64,000 nt of DNA from Mesorhizobium sp. M3A.F.Ca.ET.080.04.2.1 (GTDB lineage: Bacteria > Pseudomonadota > Alphaproteobacteria > Rhizobiales > Rhizobiaceae), in the NCBI RefSeq assembly GCF_003952525.1, contig NZ_CP034451.1:1798001-1862000 (forward strand). Direction: 5' to 3'. The notes under the pieces are model-generated. The model ran no database searches and had not been told where the DNA came from. It saw only the letters and a list, made by a program, of their open reading frames with translations. The translations under genes were made by a program, and so were the position numbers. Below are positions 19,248 through 30,571 of the stretch, in pieces (the stretch's first letter is position 1; each line of letters begins with the position of its first letter).

Positions 19248-19856
19248 TTAAGCGTGCCCGGCGGCAGCGCTGAGATGGGCGAGATCGATGCCGATCGACG
19301 CCAGAATGCGGTCGTATTTGCGCTCGATATCGGCGTCGAACAAGAGTTCCGGCGTCGCCGGGCAGGTCAGCCAGCCATTTTCGGCGATCTCGCTCTCGAG
19401 CTGGCCAGCGCCCCAGCCGGAATAGCCGAGCGCCATCAGCGCATGCCGCGGGCCACGGCCCGTCGAAATCGCGCGCAAAATGTCGACCGTGGCGGTCAGG
19501 CAGATGTCGTCCGAGACATTGAGCGAGGATTCCACGCGATAGTCGCCCGAATGCAGCACAAAGCCACGGCTGCGGTCGACCGGCCCGCCATTGCGAACGA
19601 CGAAATCGCGGGCATGGGCCGGCAGGCGGATCGCCTCCTGCTCGTTCATGATGCCGAGCTGCACCAGAAGATCCGGAAACAGCATCTGCTGCGTCTGGTT
19701 GATGATCAGGCCCATCGCACCCTCGTCGCTGTGGGCGCAGATATAGATGACCGAGCGCGTGAAACGGTCGTCCTTCATGCCAGGCATGGCAATCAGGAAC
19801 TGATCGTCGAGAAAGCCGCTGCCGGTGGCTCTCTTTTTGTGGCGCAACAAGTCCAT
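19248..19856 (-). CDS. YqgE/AlgH family protein
   Basis: The 202-residue protein is a member of the YqgE/AlgH family (DUF179). The N terminus [17 protein letters not shown] ([15 protein letters not shown]), then [34 protein letters not shown] and [21 protein letters not shown] are characteristic. The molecular function is not established. I chose the ATG at 19856 (MDLLRHKKR), as the longer frame from 19940 adds unconserved residues. It is divergent from the DsbD-like gene. Confidence 0.92.
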   Translation of the reverse strand: MDLLRHKKRATGSGFLDDQFLIAMPGMKDDRFTRSVIYICAHSDEGAMGLIINQTQQMLFPDLLVQLGIMNEQEAIRLPAHARDFVVRNGGPVDRSRGFVLHSGDYRVESSLNVSDDICLTATVDILRAISTGRGPRHALMALGYSGWGAGQLESEIAENGWLTCPATPELLFDADIERKYDRILASIGIDLAHLSAAAGHA

Positions 19857-19982
19857 GACGTGAAGGTAACCCGTTTCCGGCGCGCCGAAAAGATGCTGCG
19901 GGTGCCGGATGTCACGCAAATATGATACCGGCAAGATCACGAAATCATTGCACGGCCATCAACGGACGATCAAATCACCGCC

Positions 19983-20789
19983 ATGCGTAGCCTGAACATA
20001 CTCGTGCTTGCCGCCGTCATCGCATTGGGAACGGGTCTTCCGGCGGGAGCTTCGTCCTCGGTCTGGTACAGCAGCGAGGGCGGCAAGGTCCGGCTGGTGA
20101 CCAGCGGCGGGCCCGACGAGTCAGGCAAGATCCATGGCGTGCTCGACATTGCGCTGAAGCCCGGCTGGAAAACCTATTGGCGAGATCCCGGCGATTCCGG
20201 CGTGCCGCCGCAGATCGACATCTCGGGCAGCACCAACATTGCCGATGCGCAGCTGTCGTTCCCCCCACCACGCAGGCATGACGACGGCTACGGCAAATGG
20301 GCCGGCTATGATCGCCCCGTGTCGCTGCCCGTTACCTTCACGTTATCGGCACCCGACCAGCCGGCGACCATCGATGCCCACGTCTTCCTCGGCATATGCG
20401 AGACCATCTGCATCCCGGTGCAGACGCGGCTTAGCGTCGATCCCGCCTCCGATCCGGACAACGCGACGGACGCGGCCTTGGTGAAGACGGCACTTGCAAC
20501 GCTGCCCTCCCCGGCGCGGCCCGATTTCGGGGTCCGGGTGCTGCCCGGTGACCACGAGACCCTCGTCGTCGAAGCGCAATCGCCGGGAGATCCGGATGCT
20601 GTCGATTTCTTCATCGCAGGCGAGCGCGACTACATGTTCGGCGCACCGGTGCGCAGCGAAAAGGAGGGCAAGCTGGTATTCACCGTCCCGATCCTCGATC
20701 GGCCGTCGGCGACGCCCACAGATGGCGGGCTCTACTACACGCTGGTCAGCGCCGAGGGCGCGGTGGACGGCTTGTTGCCTTTCCCTTGA
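19983..20789 (+). CDS. Secreted DsbD-alpha / ScsB-like N-terminal domain protein
   Basis: The 268-residue protein has a clear signal peptide (cleavage near LPAGASSS) and a single domain like the periplasmic N-terminal module of DsbD/ScsB. Features are GVLDIALKPGWKTYWRDPGDSG, IDAHVFLGICETICIPV and a C-terminal beta segment. The two cysteines are spaced CETIC, as in ScsB-like proteins. The transmembrane and thioredoxin parts of DsbD are absent, so if it takes part in disulfide transfer it must do so with separate partners. It is divergent from yqgE and is followed by a peroxiredoxin. Confidence 0.82.
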   Translation: MRSLNILVLAAVIALGTGLPAGASSSVWYSSEGGKVRLVTSGGPDESGKIHGVLDIALKPGWKTYWRDPGDSGVPPQIDISGSTNIADAQLSFPPPRRHDDGYGKWAGYDRPVSLPVTFTLSAPDQPATIDAHVFLGICETICIPVQTRLSVDPASDPDNATDAALVKTALATLPSPARPDFGVRVLPGDHETLVVEAQSPGDPDAVDFFIAGERDYMFGAPVRSEKEGKLVFTVPILDRPSATPTDGGLYYTLVSAEGAVDGLLPFP

Positions 20790-20873
20790 GCCAGGCTGGC
20801 CTGCCGGTTGCGGGAGACGCCCGACTTCGCTATCGCAGACAAAATCTTCCCAAATTTTCGAACGAGGAATTCC

Positions 20874-21356
20874 ATGACGATTTCGGTTGGCGAGAAACTG
20901 CCCGACGCGACCTTCAAGACAATGACCGCGGATGGCCCCAAGCCGATCACCTCGGCCGAAATCTTCTCCGGCAAGAAGGTGGTGCTGTTCGGCGTGCCCG
21001 GCGCCTTCACGCCGACCTGCAGCAACAACCACCTGCCGGGCTACCTCGAAAACCACGACGCCATTCTCGCGCGCGGCGTCGACACCATCGCTGTCATCTC
21101 GGTCAACGACGTCCATGTGATGGGCGCCTGGGCGCGCTTCACCGGCGGCGAAGGCAAGATCCTCTACCTCGCGGACGGCAGCGGCGACTTCGCCAAGACA
21201 GTCGGTCTTGACAATGATCTTTCCGCAAACGGCATGGGGCTGCGCTCGAAACGCTTTTCGATGATCGTCGACGACGGCACCGTCAAGGCGCTCAATATCG
21301 AGACCAAGCCGGGTGTTGCCGAAAGCGGTGCCGCCAAAGTCCTCGAGCAGCTCTGA
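20874..21356 (+). CDS. Peroxiredoxin (Prx5 type, 1-Cys)
   Basis: The 160-residue thiol peroxidase reduces hydroperoxides. The catalytic motif is PGAFTPTCSNNHLPGY with peroxidatic Cys49. This is the only cysteine, so no resolving cysteine exists in the chain; reduction must come from glutaredoxin/glutathione or another thiol. The start at the ATG at 20874 (MTISVGEKLPD) has an excellent gaggaa ribosome-binding site; a longer frame from 20808 is not conserved. Its stop overlaps the next start by one base (TGATG). Confidence 0.94.
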   Translation: MTISVGEKLPDATFKTMTADGPKPITSAEIFSGKKVVLFGVPGAFTPTCSNNHLPGYLENHDAILARGVDTIAVISVNDVHVMGAWARFTGGEGKILYLADGSGDFAKTVGLDNDLSANGMGLRSKRFSMIVDDGTVKALNIETKPGVAESGAAKVLEQL

Positions 21357-21832
21357 TGTTCGACATCGCCTGGCGCGCCGTCGCGATCGGTATCGGCGCC
21401 ACCATCTTCATGGATGTCTGGGCGATCGTCCTCGACAGAATGTTCAGTCTGCCCAGACCGGATTGGGGACTGGTGGGTCGCTGGGTCCGCCACCTGCCCG
21501 AAACCGTCTTTCACGACGACATCGGCAAGGCCACGCCCTATGCGCATGAGAAGGCGCTGGGCTGGGCTTTCCATTATCTCGTCGGCATCGCCTACGGCGT
21601 CATCCTGGTCGTGCTCGCGGGAGCAGGGTGGCTTGGCGAGCCGACCTTCCTGCCGGCGTTCATCCTCGGCATCGTGACCGTAGGCGCCGGCTGGTTCCTG
21701 TTGGCGCCCGGTATGGGCGCCGGCTGGGCGGCTTCCAAACGGCCCAATCCGATGCTGGTGCGAGCACTCAATCTCGTGTCGCACACTGTGTTCGCGCTCG
21801 GCCTGTTCTCCACGGCGCTGGCGATCCGCTGA
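21356..21832 (+). CDS. DUF2938 integral membrane protein
   Basis: This 158-residue protein of the DUF2938 family has four hydrophobic segments (about residues 5-25, 68-90, 95-120, 135-157). Conserved traits are an N-terminal AIGIGATIFMDVWA and APGMGAGWAASKRPNP in the third quarter. Its function is unknown. Its ATG overlaps the peroxiredoxin stop codon by one base, so the two are translationally coupled. It is convergent with rnhA. Confidence 0.88.
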   Translation: MFDIAWRAVAIGIGATIFMDVWAIVLDRMFSLPRPDWGLVGRWVRHLPETVFHDDIGKATPYAHEKALGWAFHYLVGIAYGVILVVLAGAGWLGEPTFLPAFILGIVTVGAGWFLLAPGMGAGWAASKRPNPMLVRALNLVSHTVFALGLFSTALAIR

Positions 21833-21848
21833 CGAAAAGTCGACGTGG

Positions 21849-22382
21849 TCAGTAGCTCTGCGTCGAGCGCCGGGGTGCGGGTCTCTTGGGCGAAGCGCCT
21901 TCCGGCTTCGACACAGCTGCAACCGCTGCCGGTCGCGCCGTCTTCGGCTTGAACGGCGCCATACCCTGCCTCGCCAGTTCGTCCGCGCGCTCGTTCTCAG
22001 GATGGCCGGCATGGCCTTTCACCCAGAACCACGTCACCTTGTGACGGCGGTTGGCTTCGTCGAGCGCCTGCCAGAGTTCGCCGTTCTTGACCGGCTTCTT
22101 CTCGCCGGTCTTCCAGCCGTTCTTCTTCCAGCCATGGATCCATTTGGAGATGCCGTCCATGACATATTTGCTGTCGGTGTAGAGGTCGACCGCGCAGGGC
22201 TGCTTCAGGGCGTTCAGCGCCGTGATGGCGGCAAGCAGCTCCATGCGGTTGTTGGTGGTCTCGGCCTCGCCGCCCGAAAGTTCCTTGGTGACGCCGTTGT
22301 AGCGCAGCACGGCGCCCCAGCCGCCCGGACCGGGATTGCCCGAGCAGGCGCCGTCGGTGAAGATCTCGACCCGCTTGTTCAT
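21849..22382 (-). CDS. rnhA: Ribonuclease HI
   Basis: RNase HI cleaves RNA in RNA-DNA hybrids. The catalytic residues are visible: Asp in [11 protein letters not shown], Glu in NNRMELLAA, Asp in LYTDSKYV and Asp in NERADELA. The start at 22382 gives [11 protein letters not shown]. The protein has a basic Ala/Pro/Lys-rich tail of about 30 residues beyond the usual C terminus. Its ATG overlaps the thrB stop (ATGA), so it is coupled to thrB in the rhizobial order ispH-thrB-rnhA. Confidence 0.96.
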   Translation of the reverse strand: MNKRVEIFTDGACSGNPGPGGWGAVLRYNGVTKELSGGEAETTNNRMELLAAITALNALKQPCAVDLYTDSKYVMDGISKWIHGWKKNGWKTGEKKPVKNGELWQALDEANRRHKVTWFWVKGHAGHPENERADELARQGMAPFKPKTARPAAVAAVSKPEGASPKRPAPRRSTQSY

Positions 22383-23341
22383 GTCAGTCCGTATTCGGAT
22401 GGAGACTTGATCGCGCGGTGAAAGCGCATGCGGCGAATATATTCCATCGGATCGCGTTTCATCACCAGCCCGCCATCGGGAATGGTCAGCCAATCATAAA
22501 GCCTGGTCAGCATGAAGCGCAGCGCCGAGCCGCGCGCCAGCATCGGCAGCGCCGCCTTCTCGTCGGCACCGAGCGGCCGCACCGCCTGGTAGCCGGCAAG
22601 CAGCGCCGCGCCCTTGGTGAGGTTGAAGGAAAAATCCTTCTCGAAGCACCAGGCGTTGAGACAGGTGGCGACGTCATAGGCGTAGAGGTCGTCGCAGGCG
22701 AAATAGAAGTCGATCAGCCCCGACAGCTTCTCGCCAAGAAAGAAGACATTGTCGGGGAACAGGTCGGCATGAATGATGCCCTGCGGCAGGCCGGCCGGCC
22801 AGGCACGCTCGAACTCCGCGAAGTCGGCGTCGACCTCGGCCGCCAGACCGGGCTCGACCTCGTCGGCGCGATTCCGTGACGCCGCCCACAGCTTGCGCCA
22901 GCCGTCGATGCCGAGCGCGTTCTTTCTCGTCATCGAGAAGTCCTGGCCGGCAAGGTGCAGCCCGGCCAGGGCCTTGCCGACCTCCCCGCAATGCGCTGCC
23001 GTCGGGCGCCTGAGCGAGAGACCTTCGAGGAAGGTGATGATGACGGCGGGTCGGCCCGCAAGCGTGCCGATGACGGTGCCGTCATGCGCGGTGACGGGAA
23101 GCGGGCAGGAAATGCCCTTCCTGGCGAGATGGCTCATGAGGCCGAGGAAGAAGGGCAGATCGTCCTTGTCGACGCGCTTCTCGTAGAGCGTCAGGATATA
23201 GGAGCCGGTGGAGGCATGGACGAGAAAATTCGAATTCTCGGTGCCTTCGGCGATACCTTTGTAGGAAAGGAGCTCGCCGACCGGATAGGCCTTCAGGAAT
23301 GCGCCGAGCTCGCCCTCGTTGACGTCGGTATAGACGGCCAT
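22379..23341 (-). CDS. thrB: Homoserine kinase
   Basis: This 320-residue kinase is of the aminoglycoside-phosphotransferase-like ThrB type found in alphaproteobacteria and pseudomonads. It starts [16 protein letters not shown]; the catalytic loop is [14 protein letters not shown] and the metal site [10 protein letters not shown]. It phosphorylates homoserine to give the substrate of ThrC. It lies 5 bp after ispH and overlaps rnhA by 4 nt. Confidence 0.95.
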   Translation of the reverse strand: MAVYTDVNEGELGAFLKAYPVGELLSYKGIAEGTENSNFLVHASTGSYILTLYEKRVDKDDLPFFLGLMSHLARKGISCPLPVTAHDGTVIGTLAGRPAVIITFLEGLSLRRPTAAHCGEVGKALAGLHLAGQDFSMTRKNALGIDGWRKLWAASRNRADEVEPGLAAEVDADFAEFERAWPAGLPQGIIHADLFPDNVFFLGEKLSGLIDFYFACDDLYAYDVATCLNAWCFEKDFSFNLTKGAALLAGYQAVRPLGADEKAALPMLARGSALRFMLTRLYDWLTIPDGGLVMKRDPMEYIRRMRFHRAIKSPSEYGLT

Positions 23342-23346
23342 CCGAC

Positions 23347-24351
23347 TTACGCGGCTCCATTGACGAAGGCCATGTCGGCCGCCGTCAGCTCGACATCGCG
23401 CAACACCCGCATCACCGGAAAGTCCTCCGTCTCGGTCGCCGTAATGGCCAGATCGATAGTGACGTCGAAGCGCTGCCGGAACGCGTCGATGATCTCGTCG
23501 ACGATGATTTCCGGCGCCGAGGCGCCGGCCGACAGGCCGAGCGTCGAAATATCGGCGATCTCATCCCACGGAATTTCGGAGGCGCGCTGCACGAGAAGCG
23601 ACATCGCGGCACCGGCGCGCTCCGCCACTTCGACAAGGCGCCGGGAATTCGAGGAGTTGGGCGCGCCGACGACGAGGAAAAGATCGGCGCCAACGGCCGT
23701 TTCCTTCACCGCTTCCTGGCGATTGGTGGTGGCATAGCAGATCGATTCGGCGGCCGGCGCGTGCAGTTCAGGGAACCGCTCCTGAAGCGCGCGGATGATG
23801 CCGGCCGTGTCCTCGACCGAAAGCGTCGTCTGAGTAACGAAGCCAAGTGCTGCGGGGTCGGCGGGAACGAAGCGGCCCGCGTCGGCTTCGGTCTCGATCA
23901 GTGTCACCGCGCCGTCCGGCAGCTGACCCATCGTGCCGATCACCTCCGGGTGGCCGGCGTGACCGATGAGCAGCACATGGCGGCCGAGCCGCTGGTGGCG
24001 CATCGCCTGCTTGTGCACCTTCGACACCAGCGGACAAGTGGCATCGAGATAAAAGAGATTGCGCGCCTCGGCGTCGGCCGGCACCGATTTCGGCACCCCG
24101 TGGGCGGAAAAGACGACCGGCGATTTCCGGTGCTCTGGCGGAATCTCTGACAGTTCCTCGATGAACACGGCGCCCAGGCTCTGCAGCCCCTCGACGACAT
24201 AGCGATTGTGCACGATTTCGTGGCGCACATAGACCGGCGCCCCGTATTTCTTCAACGCCAGCACGACGATCTGAATGGCGCGGTCGACGCCGGCGCAGAA
24301 GCCGCGCGGCTGGCAGAGCCTGATCGTCAGCGGTGGCTTGGTCTGAATCAT
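23347..24351 (-). CDS. ispH: 4-hydroxy-3-methylbut-2-enyl diphosphate reductase
   Basis: IspH makes IPP and DMAPP in the last step of the MEP pathway. The 334-residue protein has the three iron-sulfur cysteines in [23 protein letters not shown] and [10 protein letters not shown], as well as VFSAHGVP and [13 protein letters not shown]. Length is normal. It is first in the ispH-thrB-rnhA operon. dxs, the first enzyme of the same pathway, is about 15 kb away. Confidence 0.97.
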   Translation of the reverse strand: MIQTKPPLTIRLCQPRGFCAGVDRAIQIVVLALKKYGAPVYVRHEIVHNRYVVEGLQSLGAVFIEELSEIPPEHRKSPVVFSAHGVPKSVPADAEARNLFYLDATCPLVSKVHKQAMRHQRLGRHVLLIGHAGHPEVIGTMGQLPDGAVTLIETEADAGRFVPADPAALGFVTQTTLSVEDTAGIIRALQERFPELHAPAAESICYATTNRQEAVKETAVGADLFLVVGAPNSSNSRRLVEVAERAGAAMSLLVQRASEIPWDEIADISTLGLSAGASAPEIIVDEIIDAFRQRFDVTIDLAITATETEDFPVMRVLRDVELTAADMAFVNGAA

Positions 24352-24428
24352 CGAATACTGGCCGGTTCAATCGGAGGGCTGCAGGCGAAATGAGGTGCGC
24401 ACCCCTTCCCTGTCAAGAGCGGCAGCGC

Positions 24429-25184
24429 TCAAGCGTCCTTCGCCGGGCGGCGAAGCCTGAGGATCAGCACCGCCGCCAGGGCTGCGGCCAGGCCGTACCA
24501 AGTGACGGCATATTGCAGGTGATTGTTGGGCAGGTCGATGATGGTGACGCCACCGACCGGCAGGCCGCCGGGATTCGGCGTCTTGTCGGCATCGACGAAG
24601 AACGGCACCAGCACGGCGCCGGCGGGGAGGCCGGCGGTCGATGCCATCGCGTCGCGATCCTTCCAGTAGAAGATGTTTTTCGCGACATCGTTGTCGGGAA
24701 GCATCATCGACGGCTTGCCCGGCAGCGGATTGCGGGCAAGTCCAGTCACCGTCATCTTGCCGGCGATCTCACCCTGCTGCCGCTTGGCCGGGTCCTTGAG
24801 GTCGTAAGGAACGAAGCCGCGGTTGACCAGCACGAAGCGGCCGTCATCGAGTTGCAGCGGCGTATAGACGTTGAAGCCGGTATCGCCTTCCCAGGTGGAG
24901 AAGAAATGCCGCTCGCCCTGGTGCCGGAAAGTGCCCGTCACCCTTACCGGCGTGTAATCGACGTCATGGGTGGCGGCGAATTGCTTCTCGACATCGGCCA
25001 GCGGCAGGGGCTGCGCGTGGGTGCGCCGGTCGATGGTCGCGAGCAGACCCTCCTTCCATGACAGGCGCTGAACCTGCCAGGTGCCGAGTCCCAGAAGAAT
25101 GGCGAACATCACGAGGCCGAGGCCAAGCAGCAATGCCGAGCGCGGCCGCGAAGAGCCAGCGGTCGAACCGGTCGCTTCGCTCAT
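24429..25184 (-). CDS. SURF1-family cytochrome oxidase assembly protein
   Basis: SURF1 helps insert heme a into cytochrome c oxidase subunit I. The 251-residue protein begins MSEATGSTAG and has two membrane helices: an N-terminal one ending in GLGTWQVQRLSWK and a C-terminal one beginning after NNHLQYAVTWYGLA. Between them are the family motifs VTGTFRHQGE and VLVNRGFVP. Its ATG overlaps the DUF983 stop (ATGA), which supports coupling. It is the last gene of the cox cluster. Confidence 0.93.
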   Translation of the reverse strand: MSEATGSTAGSSRPRSALLLGLGLVMFAILLGLGTWQVQRLSWKEGLLATIDRRTHAQPLPLADVEKQFAATHDVDYTPVRVTGTFRHQGERHFFSTWEGDTGFNVYTPLQLDDGRFVLVNRGFVPYDLKDPAKRQQGEIAGKMTVTGLARNPLPGKPSMMLPDNDVAKNIFYWKDRDAMASTAGLPAGAVLVPFFVDADKTPNPGGLPVGGVTIIDLPNNHLQYAVTWYGLAAALAAVLILRLRRPAKDA

Positions 25185-25567
25185 TGGCCGCTGTCCAGCC
25201 TGCCTTCCGCAGCCTTCTTGCTGTACTGCAGGGTAATCAACACCCCCTTGATCAGGCGCAGCGCCGTCAGGCTCAGCACCAGCGCCAGCGGTATCCACAG
25301 GATGAAGTGCAGCCAGAGCGGCGGGCTCAGCGTCACTTCCATCCACAGCGCCAGCCCGACGACGATGAAGCCGATGATCAAAATGACGAACACAGCCGGG
25401 CCGTCGCCGGCATCGGCGAAGGAATAGTCGAGACCGCAATTGTAGCAGCGCTTGCCGACAGTCAGGAAACCGGAAAACAGCTTGCCCTCGCCGCAGCGCG
25501 GACAGTGGCCGTGCAGGCCCGCCGAAACCGGATCGATGGGTGGCCAGATCGCCTTATCTTCACTCAT
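25181..25567 (-). CDS. DUF983 zinc-ribbon membrane protein
   Basis: The 128-residue protein has a zinc-ribbon-like CPRC...CYNC pair in the N-terminal third (HCPRCGEGKLF and KRCYNCGLDYS) and two hydrophobic helices. This is the DUF983 family, which in alphaproteobacteria is commonly encoded with cytochrome oxidase genes; its role is unknown. It overlaps SURF1 by 4 nt and lies 14 bp after the L,D-transpeptidase gene. Confidence 0.92.
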   Translation of the reverse strand: MSEDKAIWPPIDPVSAGLHGHCPRCGEGKLFSGFLTVGKRCYNCGLDYSFADAGDGPAVFVILIIGFIVVGLALWMEVTLSPPLWLHFILWIPLALVLSLTALRLIKGVLITLQYSKKAAEGRLDSGQ

Positions 25568-25581
25568 CTAATGATCTTCGC

Positions 25582-26076
25582 TCATCGCCTGATCTCGATC
25601 GGTGTGCCGTTGGCCACCATTGCCCAGATTTCGTCCATGTCGGAGTCGGTAACCGCGATGCAGCCGTCAGTCCAGTCGACCAATTGAAGCAGCCAGCCGA
25701 GCCAACTCAAACCGTTCGGCTGGCCGTGGATCATGATCGAGCCGCCGGGATCGACAGCGCGCGCCCTTGCCGCCGCCTCGTCGTTCGCGTTCGGATAGGA
25801 GATATGGATCGACTTATAGGCCGCGCTGTTTGCGTTGCGCCAGTCGAGGACATAACGCCCCTCCGGTGTCCGCTCGTCGCCTTCCTGCTGCTTGTGGCCA
25901 ATGGGGTCGCCGCCCAGCGCGATGCGGTAGCTGCGCAGGGCTTGTCCTCCATCGCCCATCAGCCTCAGTTGCCGCTTGGATTTCTCCACCAAGACGAGAT
26001 CCACTTTCTCGCCGGCGAGCGCGGGAGATGCCGCGATCAGACTTGCGCAGATGGCAAAATGAATTCCAGCCCTCAT
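25582..26076 (-). CDS. L,D-transpeptidase-family (YkuD) protein
   Basis: The 164-residue protein has a signal peptide (MRAGIHFAICASLIAASPALAG, cut near ALA-G) and a YkuD catalytic domain. The motif is IMIHGQPN with the active-site region WTDGCIAV, so the catalytic Cys has Asp-Gly before it rather than the usual Ser/His-Gly. Such enzymes cross-link peptidoglycan or anchor lipoproteins. I took the ATG at 26076 because the upstream part of the frame overlaps the terminator of ctaE. It sits between the cox genes and DUF983/SURF1. Confidence 0.85.
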   Translation of the reverse strand: MRAGIHFAICASLIAASPALAGEKVDLVLVEKSKRQLRLMGDGGQALRSYRIALGGDPIGHKQQEGDERTPEGRYVLDWRNANSAAYKSIHISYPNANDEAAARARAVDPGGSIMIHGQPNGLSWLGWLLQLVDWTDGCIAVTDSDMDEIWAMVANGTPIEIRR

Positions 26077-26105
26077 CGGGCCATCGATCCGCGACTTTGC
26101 GTCGA

Positions 26106-26138
26106 AAAGAAGAAGGCGGCCGCTCGCCACGGCCGCCT
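26106..26138 (-). terminator. Intrinsic terminator after ctaE
   Basis: Read leftward, a perfect 9-bp stem (aggcggccg / cggccgcct, at 26114-26138) with a 7-nt loop is followed by tcttctttt. It would terminate or attenuate the cox transcript after ctaE (stop at 26166), so the downstream L,D-transpeptidase-DUF983-SURF1 group may have lower or separate expression. Confidence 0.75.
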
Positions 26139-26165
26139 GCTCAAAAAATCCCAAGATCGCCCGGG

Positions 26166-27047
26166 TCAGTGGGCTTCGATCACCGCGCCGCTCGAGGCCC
26201 AGACATAAACGCAGCTGAACAGAAACAGCCAGACCACGTCGACGAAATGCCAATACCAGGCGGCGGCCTCGAAACCGAAATGCTGCTTGGGCGTGAAGTC
26301 GCCGCGCATGGCGCGCACCAGGCAGACCAGCAGGAAGATCGTGCCGATGATGACGTGGAAGCCGTGGAAGCCGGTCGCCATGAAGAAGGTGGCGCCGTAG
26401 ATGGAATCCTTGAAGCCGAACGGAGCGTGCATGTACTCGTAGGCCTGCACCATGGTGAAGAGCATGCCGAGGCCGACCGTCAGCACCAGGCCGTTGATCA
26501 GGCCCTTGCGGTCGCCATGCAGCAGTGCGTGGTGGGCCCAGGTCACCGTCGTGCCCGACAGGAGCAGGATGATGGTGTTGTAAAGCGGCAGGTGGAAGGG
26601 GTCGAGAACCTCCAGGCCTTTCGGCGGCCAGACACCGCCGGTGAAGGTGGTGCGGGCATATTGCGCGGCCTCGCCCGGAAACAGGCTGGCGTCGAAGAAA
26701 GCCCAGAACCAGGCGACGAAGAACATCACCTCGGAGGCGATGAACATGATCATGCCGTAGCGCAGGTGCAGCGACACGACGCGCGTGTGGTGGCCTTCAT
26801 GCGCTTCCTTGATGGTGTCCGACCACCAGGCGAACATCGTGTACAGCACGATGATCAGGCCGATGAAGAACAGCCACGGGTTGGCGATGTTGTGCCCGAA
26901 GATCGGGAAGTTGCCGGCCTTGAGATACTGCATCAGGCAGACGCCGCCGATAGCCGTGACCAGCGAGCCGATCGACCCCAGGAACGGCCATGGGCTGGGG
27001 TTAACGAGATGGTAGTCGTGGTTCGGTTTTGCGTGCGCGTCTGCCAT
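26166..27047 (-). CDS. ctaE: Cytochrome c oxidase subunit III
   Basis: The 293-residue integral membrane protein is subunit III of the aa3-type oxidase. It begins [21 protein letters not shown] and has seven hydrophobic helices, with the conserved segments [14 protein letters not shown] and [11 protein letters not shown] and the C-terminal [17 protein letters not shown]. It lies 1 bp from the Cox11 gene and before a terminator. The position in the ctaC-ctaD-ctaB-CoxF-ctaG-ctaE order is as usual for rhizobia. Confidence 0.97.
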   Translation of the reverse strand: MADAHAKPNHDYHLVNPSPWPFLGSIGSLVTAIGGVCLMQYLKAGNFPIFGHNIANPWLFFIGLIIVLYTMFAWWSDTIKEAHEGHHTRVVSLHLRYGMIMFIASEVMFFVAWFWAFFDASLFPGEAAQYARTTFTGGVWPPKGLEVLDPFHLPLYNTIILLLSGTTVTWAHHALLHGDRKGLINGLVLTVGLGMLFTMVQAYEYMHAPFGFKDSIYGATFFMATGFHGFHVIIGTIFLLVCLVRAMRGDFTPKQHFGFEAAAWYWHFVDVVWLFLFSCVYVWASSGAVIEAH

Positions 27048-27048
27048 A

Positions 27049-27675
27049 TCAACCCCCGAGGCTTGCTTCGGAATTGGAAACTTTGTTGCTGCCGGCGGCT
27101 GGAGCCGATGACGCAACGGGCTTGTTCTTTTCGACCGGGAACATGGTGTAGGACAGGGTGATGGTCTTCAAGTCCTTCAGTTCCGGCACGTTGACGATGT
27201 CCGGATCGACGTAGAACACGACCGGCATGTCCAGCGTCTCACCGGGCTTGAGCGTCGTGTCGGTGAAGCAGAAGCACTCCACCTTGTTGAAATAGGCGCC
27301 TGCCATTTCCGGCTGCACGTTGAACGAGGCGCGGCCGGTGATGGGGCGGCTGAACCTGTTGGTCGCGCTGTAATGGGCCTGCGTGGTCTCGCCGATCTTG
27401 ATCGTCACCGAGCGGGTGGCGGGCTCGAACTGCCACGGAATGCCGTTGGTGTTGGCATCGAATCGAATTGTGATGTCACGGTCGAGCACGCGGCCGGCAT
27501 ATTGCTTTTCTGCGCGCTGCGTCGTGCCGCCATATCCCGTGACCTGGCAGAACATCTTGTAGAGGGGCACCGCAGCGTAGGCCATGCCGACCATGCCGGT
27601 GAAGAAGGCAAGGCAGACCGCGACGACGATGCGGTTGCCGTTCTTGCCGAGAGGTCTGCTGATCTCGCCACTCAT
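27049..27675 (-). CDS. ctaG: Cytochrome c oxidase assembly protein CtaG (Cox11)
   Basis: Cox11 delivers copper to the CuB site of subunit I. The 208-residue protein has one N-terminal membrane helix running into [18 protein letters not shown], and the periplasmic copper-binding CFCF motif ([15 protein letters not shown]). The preferred start is the ATG at 27675 (ribosome-binding site GAGG); a GTG at 27687 overlapping the upstream stop is also possible. Confidence 0.95.
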   Translation of the reverse strand: MSGEISRPLGKNGNRIVVAVCLAFFTGMVGMAYAAVPLYKMFCQVTGYGGTTQRAEKQYAGRVLDRDITIRFDANTNGIPWQFEPATRSVTIKIGETTQAHYSATNRFSRPITGRASFNVQPEMAGAYFNKVECFCFTDTTLKPGETLDMPVVFYVDPDIVNVPELKDLKTITLSYTMFPVEKNKPVASSAPAAGSNKVSNSEASLGG

Positions 27676-27683
27676 GGAACGCC

Positions 27684-27866
27684 TCACATCAAACCCGAAG
27701 ATGTAAGGCCTGCGCCGTGATGGCCAAAGCGCACGATGGTGGCGACGTAGAAGATGATGACAAGCGCGGCGAGCGCCACACCGATGGCGATGGAACGGTT
27801 GCGCCGCGCCTTGCGCTGGCGTTCGGTCAAGGTGACCAGTTCGAGGTTCTTGTCGGCCACGATCAT
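27684..27866 (-). CDS. Small CoxF-like membrane protein
   Basis: A 60-residue single-helix protein begins [20 protein letters not shown] and has a basic patch then a hydrophobic helix ([20 protein letters not shown]). It lies between ctaB and ctaG, where rhizobial genomes carry a short protein often called CoxF or 'cytochrome oxidase small assembly protein'. Its start overlaps the ctaB stop (ATGA). It is too short for homology to be judged by eye beyond position and shape. Confidence 0.8.
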   Translation of the reverse strand: MIVADKNLELVTLTERQRKARRNRSIAIGVALAALVIIFYVATIVRFGHHGAGLTSSGLM

Positions 27867-28807
27867 GCTCCCCCCATGACGAGGGCGCGCCCGACCACGC
27901 TGTCGACGAGATAGGCAGCGAAGATGGCGAAAAGATAGAGCAGCGAATAGCCGAACAGCGCCTTGGCCGGCTTCATGGCGCGGTCGCCGTCGCTCATGCC
28001 GAACACCTTCCAGGCATACCAGACGAAGCCCACTCCGAGCGCGACCGAGACGACGCCGTAGCCGGCGCTGGTAAAGCCCAGCATCCAAGGCAGCACGCCG
28101 ACCGGCGCCAGGATCAGCGCGTAGGCAAAGATCTGGCGGCGGGTCGAAGCCTGTCCAGCGACGTTCGGCATCATCGGGATGCCCGCACGGGCATAGTCAT
28201 CCGACTTGAACAGCGCCAGCGCCCAGAAATGCGGCGGCGTCCAGAGGAAGATGATCAGGAACAGGATCAGGCTTTCGAGGCTGACCGAGCCGGTCACCGC
28301 CGCCCAGCCGATCACCGGCGGAAATGCACCCGCGGCCCCGCCGATGACGATGTTCTGCGGCGTCCAGCGCTTCAGCCACATCGTGTAGATGACGGCATAG
28401 AAGAAGATGGTGAAGGCGAGCAGCGCCGCCGACAGCCAGTTGACCAGCACGCCCAGCGTCATCACCGACAGCACCGAGAGCACGAGGCCGAAGCTCAGCG
28501 CCTCGCCAGGCGTGACACGGCCGGCCGGCACGGGACGGCCGGCCGTCCTGGTCATCACAGCGTCGATATCGGCGTCGTACCACATGTTCAGCGCGCCGGA
28601 CGCACCGGCACCGATCGCGATCGCCAGGATGGCGATCACCGCCAGCAGCGGATTGATGGCGACCGGTGCGGAGACCAGGCCGACAAAAGCCGTGAAGACG
28701 ACCAGCGACATAACGCGCGGCTTCAGGAGGGCGAAGAAATCGCCCGCGGTCGCTTCCGACATGCGAAAGCCCGCTTCCTCCATCAATCTGTCGTCGGCAA
28801 GGGCCAT
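27863..28807 (-). CDS. ctaB: Protoheme IX farnesyltransferase (heme O synthase)
   Basis: CtaB adds a farnesyl group to heme b to give heme o, on the way to heme a. The 314-residue polytopic protein has the UbiA-family aspartate motif [19 protein letters not shown] and the second [10 protein letters not shown] site, with many hydrophobic helices. It overlaps the CoxF-like start by 4 nt and follows ctaD. Confidence 0.97.
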   Translation of the reverse strand: MALADDRLMEEAGFRMSEATAGDFFALLKPRVMSLVVFTAFVGLVSAPVAINPLLAVIAILAIAIGAGASGALNMWYDADIDAVMTRTAGRPVPAGRVTPGEALSFGLVLSVLSVMTLGVLVNWLSAALLAFTIFFYAVIYTMWLKRWTPQNIVIGGAAGAFPPVIGWAAVTGSVSLESLILFLIIFLWTPPHFWALALFKSDDYARAGIPMMPNVAGQASTRRQIFAYALILAPVGVLPWMLGFTSAGYGVVSVALGVGFVWYAWKVFGMSDGDRAMKPAKALFGYSLLYLFAIFAAYLVDSVVGRALVMGGA

Positions 28808-28883
28808 GCGTACTTAAAGTCCATCATTCCGTTGGCCAAGACCGCCGGCTTGCTGGCGGCCTCGCATGCGTGGGGAAGCTGCC

Positions 28884-30548
<1,665 letters not shown>

Positions 30549-30571
30549 CTAATTCCTGCTTGCCCGCGGCA

